A stretch of DNA of 64,000 bases from Sinonovacula constricta. Lineage: Eukaryota; Mollusca; Bivalvia; Cardiida; Solecurtidae. Shown one piece after another: positions 25,335-38,574 of the stretch. Below the pieces are notes generated by a model. That model searched no databases. It was not told where the DNA came from and saw only the letters and a list, made by a program, of their open reading frames with translations. The stretch's first letter is position 1. The number at the start of each line of letters is the position of its first letter. Both the position numbers and the translations under genes were made by a program. Location of the stretch: the NCBI GenBank assembly GCA_007844125.1, contig CM017558.1, positions 44,420,460-44,484,459 on the forward strand, written 5' to 3'.

Positions 25335-25454
25335 CTGCAATAGAGAAATAAAATTGAAAACGTAATTGTTCTCATGTAGTATCCCATACTACAACATACT
25401 GACTTAAGATACAATGGAATTTTCACATCAACCAAAGGCAAGCACAATTTCTTT

Positions 25455-25612
25455 TGTTTGTTTATTGTGTTTATCATCCCACCAATAGTATTTCAGCTAT
25501 CTGATGATGGTGTCTCTTAAAGCAGATATAGTGCAACTACCTTCACTGTGTATAACATGTCGTGAACACCTGTCATGAGACCACACCCAGTCACATTAAC
25601 CTGACCCCAGGT
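25455..25612 (-). mobile_element. SINE family B, truncated copy
   Basis: Tail half of family B (TTTGTTTGTTTATT, CATCCCACCAATAGTATTTC, GAACACCTGTCATGAGACC), lacking the tRNA-like head. Lies in RARS1 intron 6. Confidence 0.8.
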
Positions 25613-25814
25613 CCGGTAAAACATTACTTATAACTGTTTTAATGACTCATTTATCTTTTGACAATTCCCCTTTGTGACCAATTTTACTAATAAGTAAAAG
25701 TTGTTTGAGACATTCAAACAAAATAAATATGTTTGCACTTTCATGAAAAGGTGTGAAGTTGTTTGGACAATTTTCAAGATGTGGGCTACAAGATCATTTG
25801 AATTTCCCCTAGAT

Positions 25815-25874
25815 CTACCTTGTAGAATGCCTGTAGGGATACAATGTGACCCTACCTTGTAGAATGCCTGTAGG
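25815..25874 (-). repeat. 37-bp duplication of the RARS1 exon 6 donor junction
   Basis: The 23 bp at 25852-25874, which hold the last 19 nt of exon 6 and the GTAG donor, recur without mismatch at 25815-25837. On the sense strand both copies read CATTCTACAAG followed by GTAG. The duplicate lies in intron 6 and would add 37 nt, out of frame, if its donor were used. It has the same geometry as the exon 3 minisatellite, frozen at two copies. Confidence 0.9.
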
Positions 25875-26039
25875 TCACTAATTGGTGGTGACTCTTTCAG
25901 ATAATTGGGAAACTTGTCCTGGAGATGGGCAATAAGCATGCCAAACTGGGTCCCCCAGTCACCAAGATGGTTCAGTCGTAATACGTCATGACCCACCCAC
26001 TCAAGTAGACGACTTATGCTTTCTCCAATAATTGTAGAC
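25856..26039 (-). CDS. RARS1: RARS1 exon 6, catalytic domain
   Basis: 184 nt. The first base completes the Arg codon of HLR, followed by [18 protein letters not shown], then [19 protein letters not shown], ending SDLQAFYK in phase 0. The [14 protein letters not shown] block is among the most conserved stretches of ArgRS and lines the active site. The acceptor is TTGCAG and the annotated donor is AAG/GTAGGG. The last bases of the exon plus the donor are repeated 37 bp further into the intron (25815-25837), giving a second AAG/GTAG donor. Confidence 0.95.
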
Positions 26040-27574
26040 CTGCAATAGATATTAATTACTGAGGAATTTGATAGAAACAGAAATAACACCAAATACGTTT
26101 TTACCCTTAGCTAGCTAAACATGTACTGATAAGGCTTAGAAAAATAACCAGCTGCATCTACACTTCTTGCTGACAAGTCTCCGGCAGTAAAGCTTTTAGC
26201 CCTGTCATGAAGTTTTCAGCCAATAGCCAAGAATTATGTACAGGTTATTAACAAATGTAGCAGGCTTAGTGTTTAACACAAGTTTTTACAAAATATGTGA
26301 ATTAATTAAACTAAAAAAGGCCTTTAATTTTCATTTAAAAAATACATTTAACGATGCCATTCAACAGTTTGAACAAAATATTTTTTTCTCAAGTAACCAA
26401 GTAATTGTTATCTGAAAATATCCTGCAAAATGCTGCTCTTTGATGCCCTAGATCAATGTGAACAAGGAAACATAAATCCCCAATTCTTCATTGCAAACAG
26501 ATCTTTCCCAGCTGAGCCACACTGCAGAGATAGCTATTTTTAAACTAAGAAAACCATGTGACAACTCACTATTGAGATAATGTTATATCATCATCCAGGT
26601 AGTCTGCGCTGACATTGATATTTATTTTTAGTAGAGATCATTATCATGCTTAGTTATAGAGTTGGAATGATTGAACCTTTTGAGTGTTTTTATCACAATT
26701 TGTACCATCTAACAATATAGGTAGGGTTCAAAACCATCTTTACTTATACTTAAGTATGAGTCATGCAGAAATTCTGCCCTAATTCGCCAAGGTATTAGTA
26801 AGGTTTTGTTACATTAATTCGATATAGGCAACTGTCGGATACCACCTTTAAATGGGTGGATACAAGTTAAAGCCATAAAACACGTGGCAATAGGCCTTGT
26901 TTGTATGTTTTTGCAGCCGAAATTCGACCCCATTCCCGTAATGAAAAAGTATATATTTTTCCCAAATTTCATCTCAAGATTCCCCCGTCAAAAATTGATT
27001 TTCGTTTTGAAAAAAAAAAAGAAATGAAACGCTAGCAATGTTTCAGCAACAGTGGGGCTTTTTTTAATAATATCTTTTGTCATTAGTACATTTCCCCTAT
27101 CTGAAAGTTTCCCCTCTTAAAAGGACCCACAACCTTCAAGTAATCTGAGAAGTAATTTATCAATTCACTTAAAAAGCATCTGTCAGAGTGAACATAATTC
27201 CTGAAACTGGCATCAATACAAATGTACCTTGCTAAAGGAAGATATCAATGGCACAACACTTAAAGGGTACATTTTTTCATTCATTCATTCACTCATCTAT
27301 TTATTCATTCATTCATTCATTTATTGTTCTGTCCCCGAAAACCTGAAAAGGAGACCAACCCCATATTCAGGGTCTAGGATATCTAACCAATTAATAAACC
27401 AGTGGCATCTTAAATGTTCACTTACTCTTAGCCTGGTAGATTTAGGTAAATAATGCAGATTTAGAAAAGCTCCTGATAAAAGCTGTCTGACCAGAATCTG
27501 CAAAAATTTGTTACTTAGTCTGTCAATTTCAAGTACGCACAGCTGATCATACATGTGCAACCACAAATAGATAC
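26040..27574 (-). other. RARS1 intron 5, unannotated part
   Basis: 1.5-kb intron. Apart from the CATT run, it holds a stretch near 26820-27140 of somewhat higher complexity with several C runs that may be an old mobile element, but no ends were identified. Confidence 0.5.
27275..27327. repeat. CATT microsatellite
   Basis: Imperfect CATT/TTAT run in RARS1 intron 5. Confidence 0.85.
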
Positions 27575-27753
27575 CTGAGATGGCCTACGTGCATCTCCTT
27601 GGCGATGTTTGGTGAGGAGAAATCGATGACTACACGTCTCTTCACCATGATTGGCGGGGGTCGGACTCCATTCATTAACATATCTGCCAGCTGTTGAGCT
27701 ATAAACACCTTGCTGAGGTAGATGTTAATAAATCCTGGCCCGGCAACCTCCAG
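27575..27753 (-). CDS. RARS1: RARS1 exon 5, HIGH-box exon
   Basis: 179 nt, entering in phase 0 and leaving after two bases of an Arg codon. It encodes [15 protein letters not shown], then [27 protein letters not shown] closes the N-terminal domain. [15 protein letters not shown] is the start of the class I catalytic fold, with HVGH as the HIGH signature that binds ATP. Acceptor CAG, donor GTATC. No stop or frameshift is visible. Confidence 0.95.
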
Positions 27754-28173
27754 CTGTGGATATTGGATACACAGGTATTGTATGTCTATAGAACTGTATA
27801 GTTATTGTTACAATAGTTTTAAGCAGACACAAAATTGTAACTGTGTATCGTACATGAATATATATAAGTATCGGTTCATGTTTTTATTTACACGTATTTT
27901 GATTAAAACTGTTGTTTTTCAAAGGCACAATTTCCAAAATATTAACACCAGATAATGCAATATGTACAAGTCTGAAATAAACAATAACTTCTTATGCTCA
28001 AATCATAATTAGTGTCATATAAGATATAAAGATTAGCAAAATATTGTTAAAGAATTAGATTTTGACCCAAAAGAATTGCTGTGATATGTGTTTGTGATAT
28101 AAAAGAAGAAGAATAGAAGTCCCATGCAATAACAGATGGACAATTATTTTTTGTGGCCAAACAATTAAATTAC

Positions 28174-28263
28174 CTTGTCAAAGAATTCACATGGTGGGAT
28201 TTGATCTACGATCTGCTGACCAACCTTCTGTGGTGGCAGCTTGACTCCCTGGGACTTGAGTTT
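28174..28263 (-). CDS. RARS1: RARS1 exon 4
   Basis: 30 codons, phase 0 at both ends, beginning KLKSQGVKLPPQKVG and ending IPPCEFFDK. It corresponds to the part of the N-terminal domain after the CNSAMGI motif in cytosolic ArgRS. Acceptor CAG, donor GTAATT. It is separated from exon 3 by a 10.3-kb intron, about 85 percent of which is minisatellite, and from exon 5 by only 420 bp. Confidence 0.9.
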
Positions 28264-28520
28264 CTGTTAAAATAAATATTGAAAATAAATTGTACGGCAT
28301 ACTCATACAACACAGCTGCACAACTCAGTTACACAAGACTATAATAACAATTATCCAATTATACAAATAATTACACAACTTAATTATATAATTATCACTG
28401 ACTTACCTTAGTATGTAAGGCACACTTTGGTTCAAATGGGCATATAATGATACATAATTCCAAGAATCCAAGAGGGCATTTTGGTAGTTTGGCTAAGTTT
28501 CTCTCTCTCTGTCTCTTAAG

Positions 28521-29640
28521 GTAAGAGGGGCCTAAAAGAAGCTATTAAGAATCCTAAACTAAGCATGTCCATAGCGATAAATATCATATATCAGATATTA
28601 AAATGAAATATGAAAGAATTTCACCGTCATGTTTTGGAAATAATCACATTTGAATAGGGTGACCCCCTCGCCTTGTCCCAGGACCATTTTTTACAAGTGG
28701 TTATTGCTAAAAAGTCTTATTTGGGGGTTCAAAACTATAATATATTGTAGCATCAATGGTGTAACTTTATAAGCATAACCCTAAACATTAAAAAGAACTC
28801 ATTTATATTGTTCAAGTACAAACATTTGATGATTTTACACTGAAAAAGGCATCTATACCCCCCTCGGAAAATTTCCTTGACACAGAAACATACACAAACT
28901 TTCAGAGTTTCTAAATATTTTAATTATACCAGTATATTTATAAAATGCATATCAAAATTTGCTATATACATATACCAATCACATAACAAATAATTACAGA
29001 CTTTCACCGTTTAGTTTTTGAAATATTAGCTTTAAAATTGTCATATTCCATGTTTTTCTTAACAAAACAACAACAACAACAAACCTGTAAAAAAAGATTT
29101 TCTGTCACAATTTTGCACAATACCTTTATGTTTCACAAAGATCTTTTACAGATCTGATTAAAACTGACTTCTGAATGTGTATCTGTTTACAAAAGAACTT
29201 AAATTGTTGATTTTTAATGTTTTCCGTTTCACATATCGACCTCTGCTGTCACTCGGAACTCCTCGGGTAATTCCGTCCTCTAATTAATCCGAATATATCC
29301 GAAGCTTGCCGGAGATCGCCGAGTAGGTACGATTGCTCTGCTGTCTCTGTCCGCCATTTTGGTATTTTCCGAAAATATAACGCTTTGGGATCCCAATTTT
29401 TTGGTAAATATTTTTTTATTTAAAGAAATATAAGATATTTTTTGTTGAAATTATTACTTGTTTAAAAAAATATTATCAATATTTGCAAGATACATAAAAA
29501 ATAATGATTAAAAATGTTTGCTACGATCAAATGCGATTAGTTCCGGAGAACGTGTCGGACACTGCTGAGGGCATTTACGAACTCGATGTCGCCAAACATC
29601 GCCGTTTCAGACAGCATTGGCTAATTAGGCCCCTCTTACC
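28521..29640. mobile_element. TTAA-flanked inverted-repeat element in RARS1 intron 3
   Basis: 1120-bp element bounded by TTAA on both sides. The left end GGTAAGAGGGGCCTAA (28521) is the exact inverse of the right end ending at 29640; including TTAA and one more base, 21 bp are perfectly inverted. TTAA targets are used by piggyBac and Kolobok transposons. No transposase ORF. The right half is GC-richer than the surroundings. Confidence 0.88.
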
Positions 29641-32228
29641 TTAAGTTAATCATAAATAAGAGGTAGAACAAAACAATAAACTGAAGATATTTCTATGAAA
29701 AGGCATGTATTTTAAAAGGTGTAACAACATGAAACAAAATATTTTTGTTCTTTAAATAAAATGTTTCATATCATAATTTGAAGATTATGGTTCAAATTGC
29801 CAATAAATGTTGAGAAGAAACTCTTCATATTTTTTTATAACCTCCTATGTTATTGTTATCCAAACCTACCTCACATATCCCCATTGCACTGTTACACTAG
29901 CCAAACCTACCTGACATATCCCCCATTGCACTGTTACACTAGCCAAACCTACCTCACATATCCCCATTGCACTGTTACTCTAGCCAAACCTACCTGACAT
30001 ATCCCCATTGCACTGTTACACTCGCCAACCCTACCTGACATATCCCCATTGTACTGTTACACTAGCCAAACCTACCTGACATATCCCCATTGTACTGTTA
30101 CACTTGCCAAACCTACCTGACATATCCCCATTGTACTGTTACACTAGCCAAACCTACCTGACATATCCCCATTGTACTGTTACACTAGCCAAACCTACCT
30201 GACATATCCCCATTGCACTGTTACACTGGCCAAACCTACCTGACATATCCCCATTGCACTGTTACACTGGCCAAACCCACCTGACATATCCCCATTGCAC
30301 TGTTACACTAGCCAAACCTACCTGACATATCCCCATTGCACTGTTACACTAGCTAAACCTACCTCACATATCCCCATTGCACTGTTACACTAGCCAAACC
30401 TACCTCACATATCCCCATTGCACTGTTACACTAGCCAAACCTACCTCACATGTCCCCATTGCACTGTTACACTAGCCAAACCTACCTCACATATCCCCAT
30501 TGAACTGTTACACTAGCCAAACCTACCTGACATATCCCCATTGCACTGTTACACTAGCCAAACCTACCTGACATATCCCCATTGCAATGTTACACTTGCC
30601 AAACCTACCTCACATATCCCCATTGTACTGTTACACTAGCCAAACCTACCTGACATATCCCCCATTGCACTGTTACACTGGCCAAACCTACCTGACATAT
30701 CCCCATTGCACTGTTACACTGGCCAAACCTACCTGACATATCCCCATTGCACTGTTACACTGGCCAAACCTACCTGACATATCCCTATTGCACTGTTACA
30801 CTGGCCAAACCTACCTGACATATCCCCATTGCACTGTTACACTGGCCAAACCTACCTGACACATCCCCATTGCACTGTTACACTGGCCACACCTACATTA
30901 CATATCCCTATTGCACTGTTACACTAGCCAAACCTACCTGACATATCCCACATTGCACTGTTACACTGGCCAAACCTACCTGACATATCCCCCATTGCAC
31001 TGTTACACTGGCCAAACCTACCTGACATATCCCCATTGCACTGTTACACTAGCCAAACCTACCTGACATATCCCCCATTGCACTGTTACACTGGCCAAAC
31101 CTACCTGACATATCCCCCATTGCACTGTTACACTAGCCAAACCTACCTGACATATCCCCCATTGCACTGTTACACTAGCCAAACCTACCTGACATATCCC
31201 CATTGCACTGTTACACTAGCCAAACCTACCTGACATATCCCCCATTGCACTGTTACACTAGCCAAACCTACCTGACATATCCCCATTGCACTGTTACACT
31301 AGCCAAACCTACCTGACATATCCCCCATTGCACTGTTACACTAGCCAAACCTACCTGACATATCCCCCATTGCACTGTTACACTGGCCAAACCTACCTGA
31401 CATATCCCCCATTGCACTGTTACACTAGCCAAACCTACCTGACATATCCCCCATTGCACTGTTACACTAGCCAAACCTACCTGACATATCCCCATTGCAC
31501 TGTTACACTAGCCAAACCTACCTGACATATCCCCCATTGCACTGTTAAACTGGCCAAACCTACCTGACATATCCCCCATTGCACTGTTACACTGGCCAAA
31601 CCTACCTGACATATCCCCATTGCACTGTTACACTAGCCAAACCTACCTGACATATCCCCCATTGCACTGTTACACTGGCCAAACCTACCTGACATATCCC
31701 CATTGCACTGTTACACTGGCCAAACCTACCTGACATATCTCCATTGCACTGTTACACTAGCCAAACCTACCTGACATATCCCCCATTGCACTGTTACACT
31801 GGCCAAACCTACCTGACATATCCCCATTGCACTGTTACACTGGCCAAACCTACCTGACATATCCCCATTGCACTGTTACACTAGCCAAGCCTACCTGACA
31901 TATCCCCATTGTACTGTTACACTGGCCAAACCTACCTGACATATCCCCATTGCACTGTTACACTAGCCAAACCTACCTCACATATCCCCATTGTACTGTT
32001 ACACTAGCCAAACCTACCTAACATATCCCCCATTGCACTGTTACACTAGCCAAACCTACCTCACATATCCCCATTGCACTGTTACACTAGCCAAACCTAC
32101 CTCACATATCCCCATTGCAATGTTACACTGGCCAAACCTACCTGACATATCCCCATTGCACTGTTACACTAGCCAAACCTACCTGAAATATCCCCCATTG
32201 CACTGTTACACTAGCCAAACCTACCTGA

Positions 32229-35200
32229 CATATCCCCATTGCACTGTTACACTGGCCAAACCTACCTGACATATCCCCATTGCACTGTTACACTAGCCAA
32301 GCCTACCTGACATATCCCCATTGTACTGTTACACTGGCCAAACCTACCTGACATATCCCCATTGCACTGTTACACTAGCCAAACCTACCTCACATATCCC
32401 CATTGTACTGTTACACTGGCCAAACCTACCTGACATATCCCTATTGCACTGTTACACTGGCCAAACCTACCTAACATATCCCCCATTGCACTGTTACACT
32501 GGCCAAACCTACCTCACATATCCCCATTGCACTGTTACACTAGCCAAACCTACCTCACATATCCCCAGTGCAATGTTACACTGGCCAAACCTACCTGACA
32601 TATCCCCATTGTACTGTTACACTAGCCAAACCTACCTGACATATCCCCATTGCACTGTTACACTAGCCAAACCTACCTGACATATCCCCATTGCACTGTT
32701 ACACTGGCCAAACCTACCTGACATATCCCCATTGCACTGTTACACTGGCCAAACCTACCTGACATATCCCCCATTGCACTGTTACACTGGCCAAACCTAC
32801 GTGACATATCCCCCATTGCACTGTTACACTGGCCAAACCTACCTCACATATCCCCATTGTACTGTTACACTAGCCAAACCTACCTGACATATCCCCATTG
32901 CACTGTTACACTAGCCAAACCTACCTGACATATCCCCATTGCACTGTTACACTGGCCAAACCTACCTGACATATCCCCATTGCACTGTTACACTGGCCAA
33001 ACCTACCTGACATATCCCCATTGCACTGTTACACTGGCCAAACCTACCTGACATATCCCCATTGCACTGTTACACTAGCCAAACCTACCTGACATATCCC
33101 CCATTGCACTGTTACACTGGCCAAACCTACGTGACATATCCCCCATTGCACTGTTACACTGGCCAAACCTACGTGACATATCCCCATTGCACTGTTACAC
33201 TGGCCAAACCTACCTGACATATCCCCCATTGCACTGTTACACTAGCCAAACCTACCTGACATATCCCCCATTGCACTGTTACACTGGCCAAACCTACCTG
33301 ACATATTCCCCATTGCACTGTTACACTAGCCAAACCTACCTGACATATCCCCCATTGCACTGTTACACTGGCCAAACCTACCTGACATATCCCCCATTGC
33401 ACTGTTACACTGGCCAAACCTACCTGACATATCCCCCATTGCACTGTTACACTGGCCAAACCTACCTGACATATCCCCATTGCACTGTTACACTAGCCAA
33501 ACCTACCTCACATATCCCCATTGCACTGTTACACTAGCCAAACCTACCTCACATATCCCCATTGAACTGTTACACTGGCCAAACCTACCTGACATATCCC
33601 CATTGCACTGTTACACTAGCCAAACCTACCTGACATATCCCCCATTGCACTGTTACACTAGCCAAACCTACCTGACATATCCCCATTGCACTGTTACACT
33701 AGCCAAACCTACCTGACATATCCCCATTGCACTGTTACACTGGCCAAACCTACCTGACATATCCCCATTGTACTGTTACACTAGCCAAACCTACCTGACA
33801 TATCCCCATTGCACTGTTACACTAGCCAAACCTACCTGACATATCCCCCATTGCACTGTTACCCTAGCCAAACCTACCTGACATATCCCCCATTGCACTG
33901 TTACACTGGCCAAACCTACCTGACATATCCCCATCGCACTGTTACACTAGCCAAACCTACCTGACATATCCCCCATTGCACTGTTACACTGGCCAAACCT
34001 ACCTGACATATCCCCATTGCACTGTTACACTAGCCAAACCTACCTGACATATCCCCCATTGCACTGTTACACTGGCCAAACCTACCTGACATATCCCCAT
34101 TGCACTGTTACACTAGCCAAACCTACCTGACATTTCCCCATTGCACTGTTACACTAGCCAAACCTACCTGACATATCCCCATTGCACTGTTACACTAGCC
34201 AAACCTACCTGACATATCCCCATTGCACTGTTACACTAGCCAAACCTACCTGACATATCCCCATTGCACTGTTACACTAGCCAAACCTACCTGACATATC
34301 CCCATTGCACTGTTACACTAGCCAAACCTACCTGACATATCCCCATTGCACTGTTACACTAGCCAAACCTACCTGACATTTCCCCATTGCACTGTTACAC
34401 TAGCCAAACCTACCTGACATATCCCCATTGCACTGTTACACTAGCCAAACCTACCTGACATATCCCCATTGTACTGTTACACTGGCCAAACCTACCTGAC
34501 ATATCCCCATTGTACTGTTACACTGGCCAAACCTACCTGACATATCCCCATTGCACTGTTACACTGGCCAAACCTACCTGACATATCCCCATTAAACTTT
34601 TACACTAGCCAAACCTACCTGACATATCCCCATTGCACTGTTACACTAGCCAAACCTACCTGACATATCCCCATTCATTGCACTGTTACACTAGCCAAAC
34701 CTACCTGACATATCCCCATTGCACTGTTACACTAGCCAAACCTACCTGACATATCCCCATTGCACTGTTACACTAGCCAAACCTACCTGACATTTCCCCA
34801 TTGCACTGTTACACTAGCCAAACCTACCTGACATATCCCCATTGCACTGTTACACTGGCCAAACCTACCTGACATATCCCCATTGCACTGTTACACTAGT
34901 CAACCCTACCTGACATATTTCCATTGTACTGTTACACTGGCCAAACCTACCTGACATATCCCCATTGTACTGTTACACTAGCCAAACCTACCTGACATAT
35001 TTCCATTGTACTGTTACACTGGCCAAACCTACCTGACATATCCCCATTGTACTGTTACACTAGCCAAACCTACCTGACATATCCCCATTGCACTGTTACA
35101 CTAGCCAAACCTACCTCACATATCCCCATTGCACTGTTACACTGGCCAAACCTACCTGACATATCCCCATTGCACTGTTACACTAGCCAAACCTACCTGA

Positions 35201-35450
35201 CATATCCCCATTTATTGTACTGTTACACTAGCCAAACCTACCTGACATATCCCCTTTGCACTGTTACACTAGCCAAACCTACCTGACATATCCCCATTGC
35301 ACTGTTACACTAGCCAAACCTACCTGACATATCCCCATTGCACTGTTACACTAGCCAAACCTACCTGACATATCCCCATTGCACTGTTACACTAGCCAAA
35401 CCTACCTGTCATATCCCAATTGCACTGTTACACTAGCCAAACCTACCTGA
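32229..35450. repeat. higher-order repeat, copy 1 (inside minisatellite)
   Basis: The pattern of unit variants from about 32229 recurs 3222 bp to the right, for example at 32321 and 35543, 33044 and 36266, 33480 and 36702. From about 33900 onward the offset falls to 3098 bp because three units present here near 33720-33850 are missing from copy 2. Rare markers such as an AAACTTTTACAC unit at 34591 and CCATTCATTG at 34671 reappear at 37689 and 37769. Confidence 0.9.
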
Positions 35451-38400
35451 CATATCCCCATTGCACTGTTACACTGGCCAAACCTACCTGACATATCCCC
35501 ATTGCACTGTTACACTAGCCAAGCCTACCTGACATATCCCCATTGTACTGTTACACTGGCCAAACCTACCTGACATATCCCCATTGCACTGTTACACTAG
35601 CCAAACCTACCTCACATATCCCCATTGTACTGTTACACTGGCCAAACCTACCTGACATATCCCTATTGCACTGTTACACTGGCCAAACCTACCTAACATA
35701 TCCCCCATTGCACTGTTACACTGGCCAAACCTACCTCACATATCCCCATTGCACTGTTACACTAGCCAAACCTACCTCACATATCCCCAGTGCAATGTTA
35801 CACTGGCCAAACCTACCTGACATATCCCCATTGTACTGTTACACTAGCCAAACCTACCTGACATATCCCCATTGCACTGTTACACTAGCCAAACCTACCT
35901 GACATATCCCCATTGCACTGTTACACTGGCCAAACCTACCTGACATATCCCCATTGCACTGTTACACTGGCCAAACCTACCTGACATATCCCCCATTGCA
36001 CTGTTACACTGGCCAAACCTACGTGACATATCCCCCATTGCACTGTTACACTGGCCAAACCTACCTCACATATCCCCATTGTACTGTTACACTAGCCAAA
36101 CCTACCTGACATATCCCCATTGCACTGTTACACTAGCCAAACCTACCTGACATATCCCCATTGCACTGTTACACTGGCCAAACCTACCTGACATATCCCC
36201 ATTGCACTGTTACACTGGCCAAACCTACCTGACATATCCCCATTGCACTGTTACACTGGCCAAACCTACCTGACATATCCCCATTGCACTGTTACACTAG
36301 CCAAACCTACCTGACATATCCCCCATTGCACTGTTACACTGGCCAAACCTACGTGACATATCCCCCATTGCACTGTTACACTGGCCAAACCTACGTGACA
36401 TATCCCCATTGCACTGTTACACTGGCCAAACCTACCTGACATATCCCCCATTGCACTGTTACACTAGCCAAACCTACCTGACATATCCCCCATTGCACTG
36501 TTACACTGGCCAAACCTACCTGACATATTCCCCATTGCACTGTTACACTAGCCAAACCTACCTGACATATCCCCCATTGCACTGTTACACTGGCCAAACC
36601 TACCTGACATATCCCCCATTGCACTGTTACACTGGCCAAACCTACCTGACATATCCCCCATTGCACTGTTACACTGGCCAAACCTACCTGACATATCCCC
36701 ATTGCACTGTTACACTAGCCAAACCTACCTCACATATCCCCATTGCACTGTTACACTAGCCAAACCTACCTCACATATCCCCATTGAACTGTTACACTGG
36801 CCAAACCTACCTGACATATCCCCATTGCACTGTTACACTAGCCAAACCTACCTGACATATCCCCCATTGCACTGTTACACTAGCCAAACCTACCTGACAT
36901 ATCCCCATTGCACTGTTACACTAGCCAAACCTACCTGACATATCCCCATTGCACTGTTACACTAGCCAAACCTACCTGACATATCCCCCATTGCACTGTT
37001 ACACTGGCCAAACCTACCTGACATATCCCCATCGCACTGTTACACTAGCCAAACCTACCTGACATATCCCCCATTGCACTGTTACACTGGCCAAACCTAC
37101 CTGACATATCCCCATTGCACTGTTACACTAGCCAAACCTACCTGACATATCCCCCATTGCACTGTTACACTGGCCAAACCTACCTGACATATCCCCATTG
37201 CACTGTTACACTAGCCAAACCTACCTGACATTTCCCCATTGCACTGTTACACTAGCCAAACCTACCTGACATATCCCCATTGCACTGTTACACTAGCCAA
37301 ACCTACCTGACATATCCCCATTGCACTGTTACACTAGCCAAACCTACCTGACATATCCCCATTGCACTGTTACACTAGCCAAACCTACCTGACATATCCC
37401 CATTGCACTGTTACACTAGCCAAACCTACCTGACATATCCCCATTGCACTGTTACACTAGCCAAACCTACCTGACATTTCCCCATTGCACTGTTACACTA
37501 GCCAAACCTACCTGACATATCCCCATTGCACTGTTACACTAGCCAAACCTACCTGACATATCCCCATTGTACTGTTACACTGGCCAAACCTACCTGACAT
37601 ATCCCCATTGTACTGTTACACTGGCCAAACCTACCTGACATATCCCCATTGCACTGTTACACTGGCCAAACCTACCTGACATATCCCCATTAAACTTTTA
37701 CACTAGCCAAACCTACCTGACATATCCCCATTGCACTGTTACACTAGCCAAACCTACCTGACATATCCCCATTCATTGCACTGTTACACTAGCCAAACCT
37801 ACCTGACATATCCCCATTGCACTGTTACACTAGCCAAACCTACCTGACATATCCCCATTGCACTGTTACACTAGCCAAACCTACCTGACATTTCCCCATT
37901 GCACTGTTACACTAGCCAAACCTACCTGACATATCCCCATTGCACTGTTACACTGGCCAAACCTACCTGACATATCCCCATTGCACTGTTACACTAGTCA
38001 ACCCTACCTGACATATTTCCATTGTACTGTTACACTGGCCAAACCTACCTGACATATCCCCATTGTACTGTTACACTAGCCAAACCTACCTGACATATTT
38101 CCATTGTACTGTTACACTGGCCAAACCTACCTGACATATCCCCATTGTACTGTTACACTAGCCAAACCTACCTGACATATCCCCATTGCACTGTTACACT
38201 AGCCAAACCTACCTCACATATCCCCATTGCACTGTTACACTGGCCAAACCTACCTGACATATCCCCATTGCACTGTTACACTAGCCAAACCTACCTGACA
38301 TATCCCCATTTATTGTACTGTTACACTAGCCAAACCTACCTGACATATCCCCTTTGCACTGTTACACTAGCCAAACCTACCTGACATATCCCCATTGCAC

Positions 38401-38574
38401 TGTTACACTAGCCAAACCTACCTGACATATCCCCATTGCACTGTTACACTAGCCAAACCTACCTGACATATCCCCATTGCACTGTTACACTAGCCAAACC
38501 TACCTGTCATATCCCAATTGCACTGTTACACTAGCCAAACCTACCTGACATATCCCCATTGCACTGTTACACTG
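35451..38574. repeat. higher-order repeat, copy 2 (inside minisatellite)
   Basis: Second copy of the 3.1-3.2 kb block. It shows the same order of unit variants and the same rare markers as copy 1, less three units, and ends exactly at RARS1 exon 3. The near identity implies a recent tandem duplication, or a duplicated path in the assembly. Confidence 0.9.

Noticed and set aside
31018..36938. Many ORFs of 60-119 codons on both strands with HCYTSQTYLTYPP or VGLASVTVQWGICQ repeats
   Set aside because: Explained by the 42-bp (14-codon) variant of the exon-junction minisatellite; the frame breaks at every 41-bp unit.
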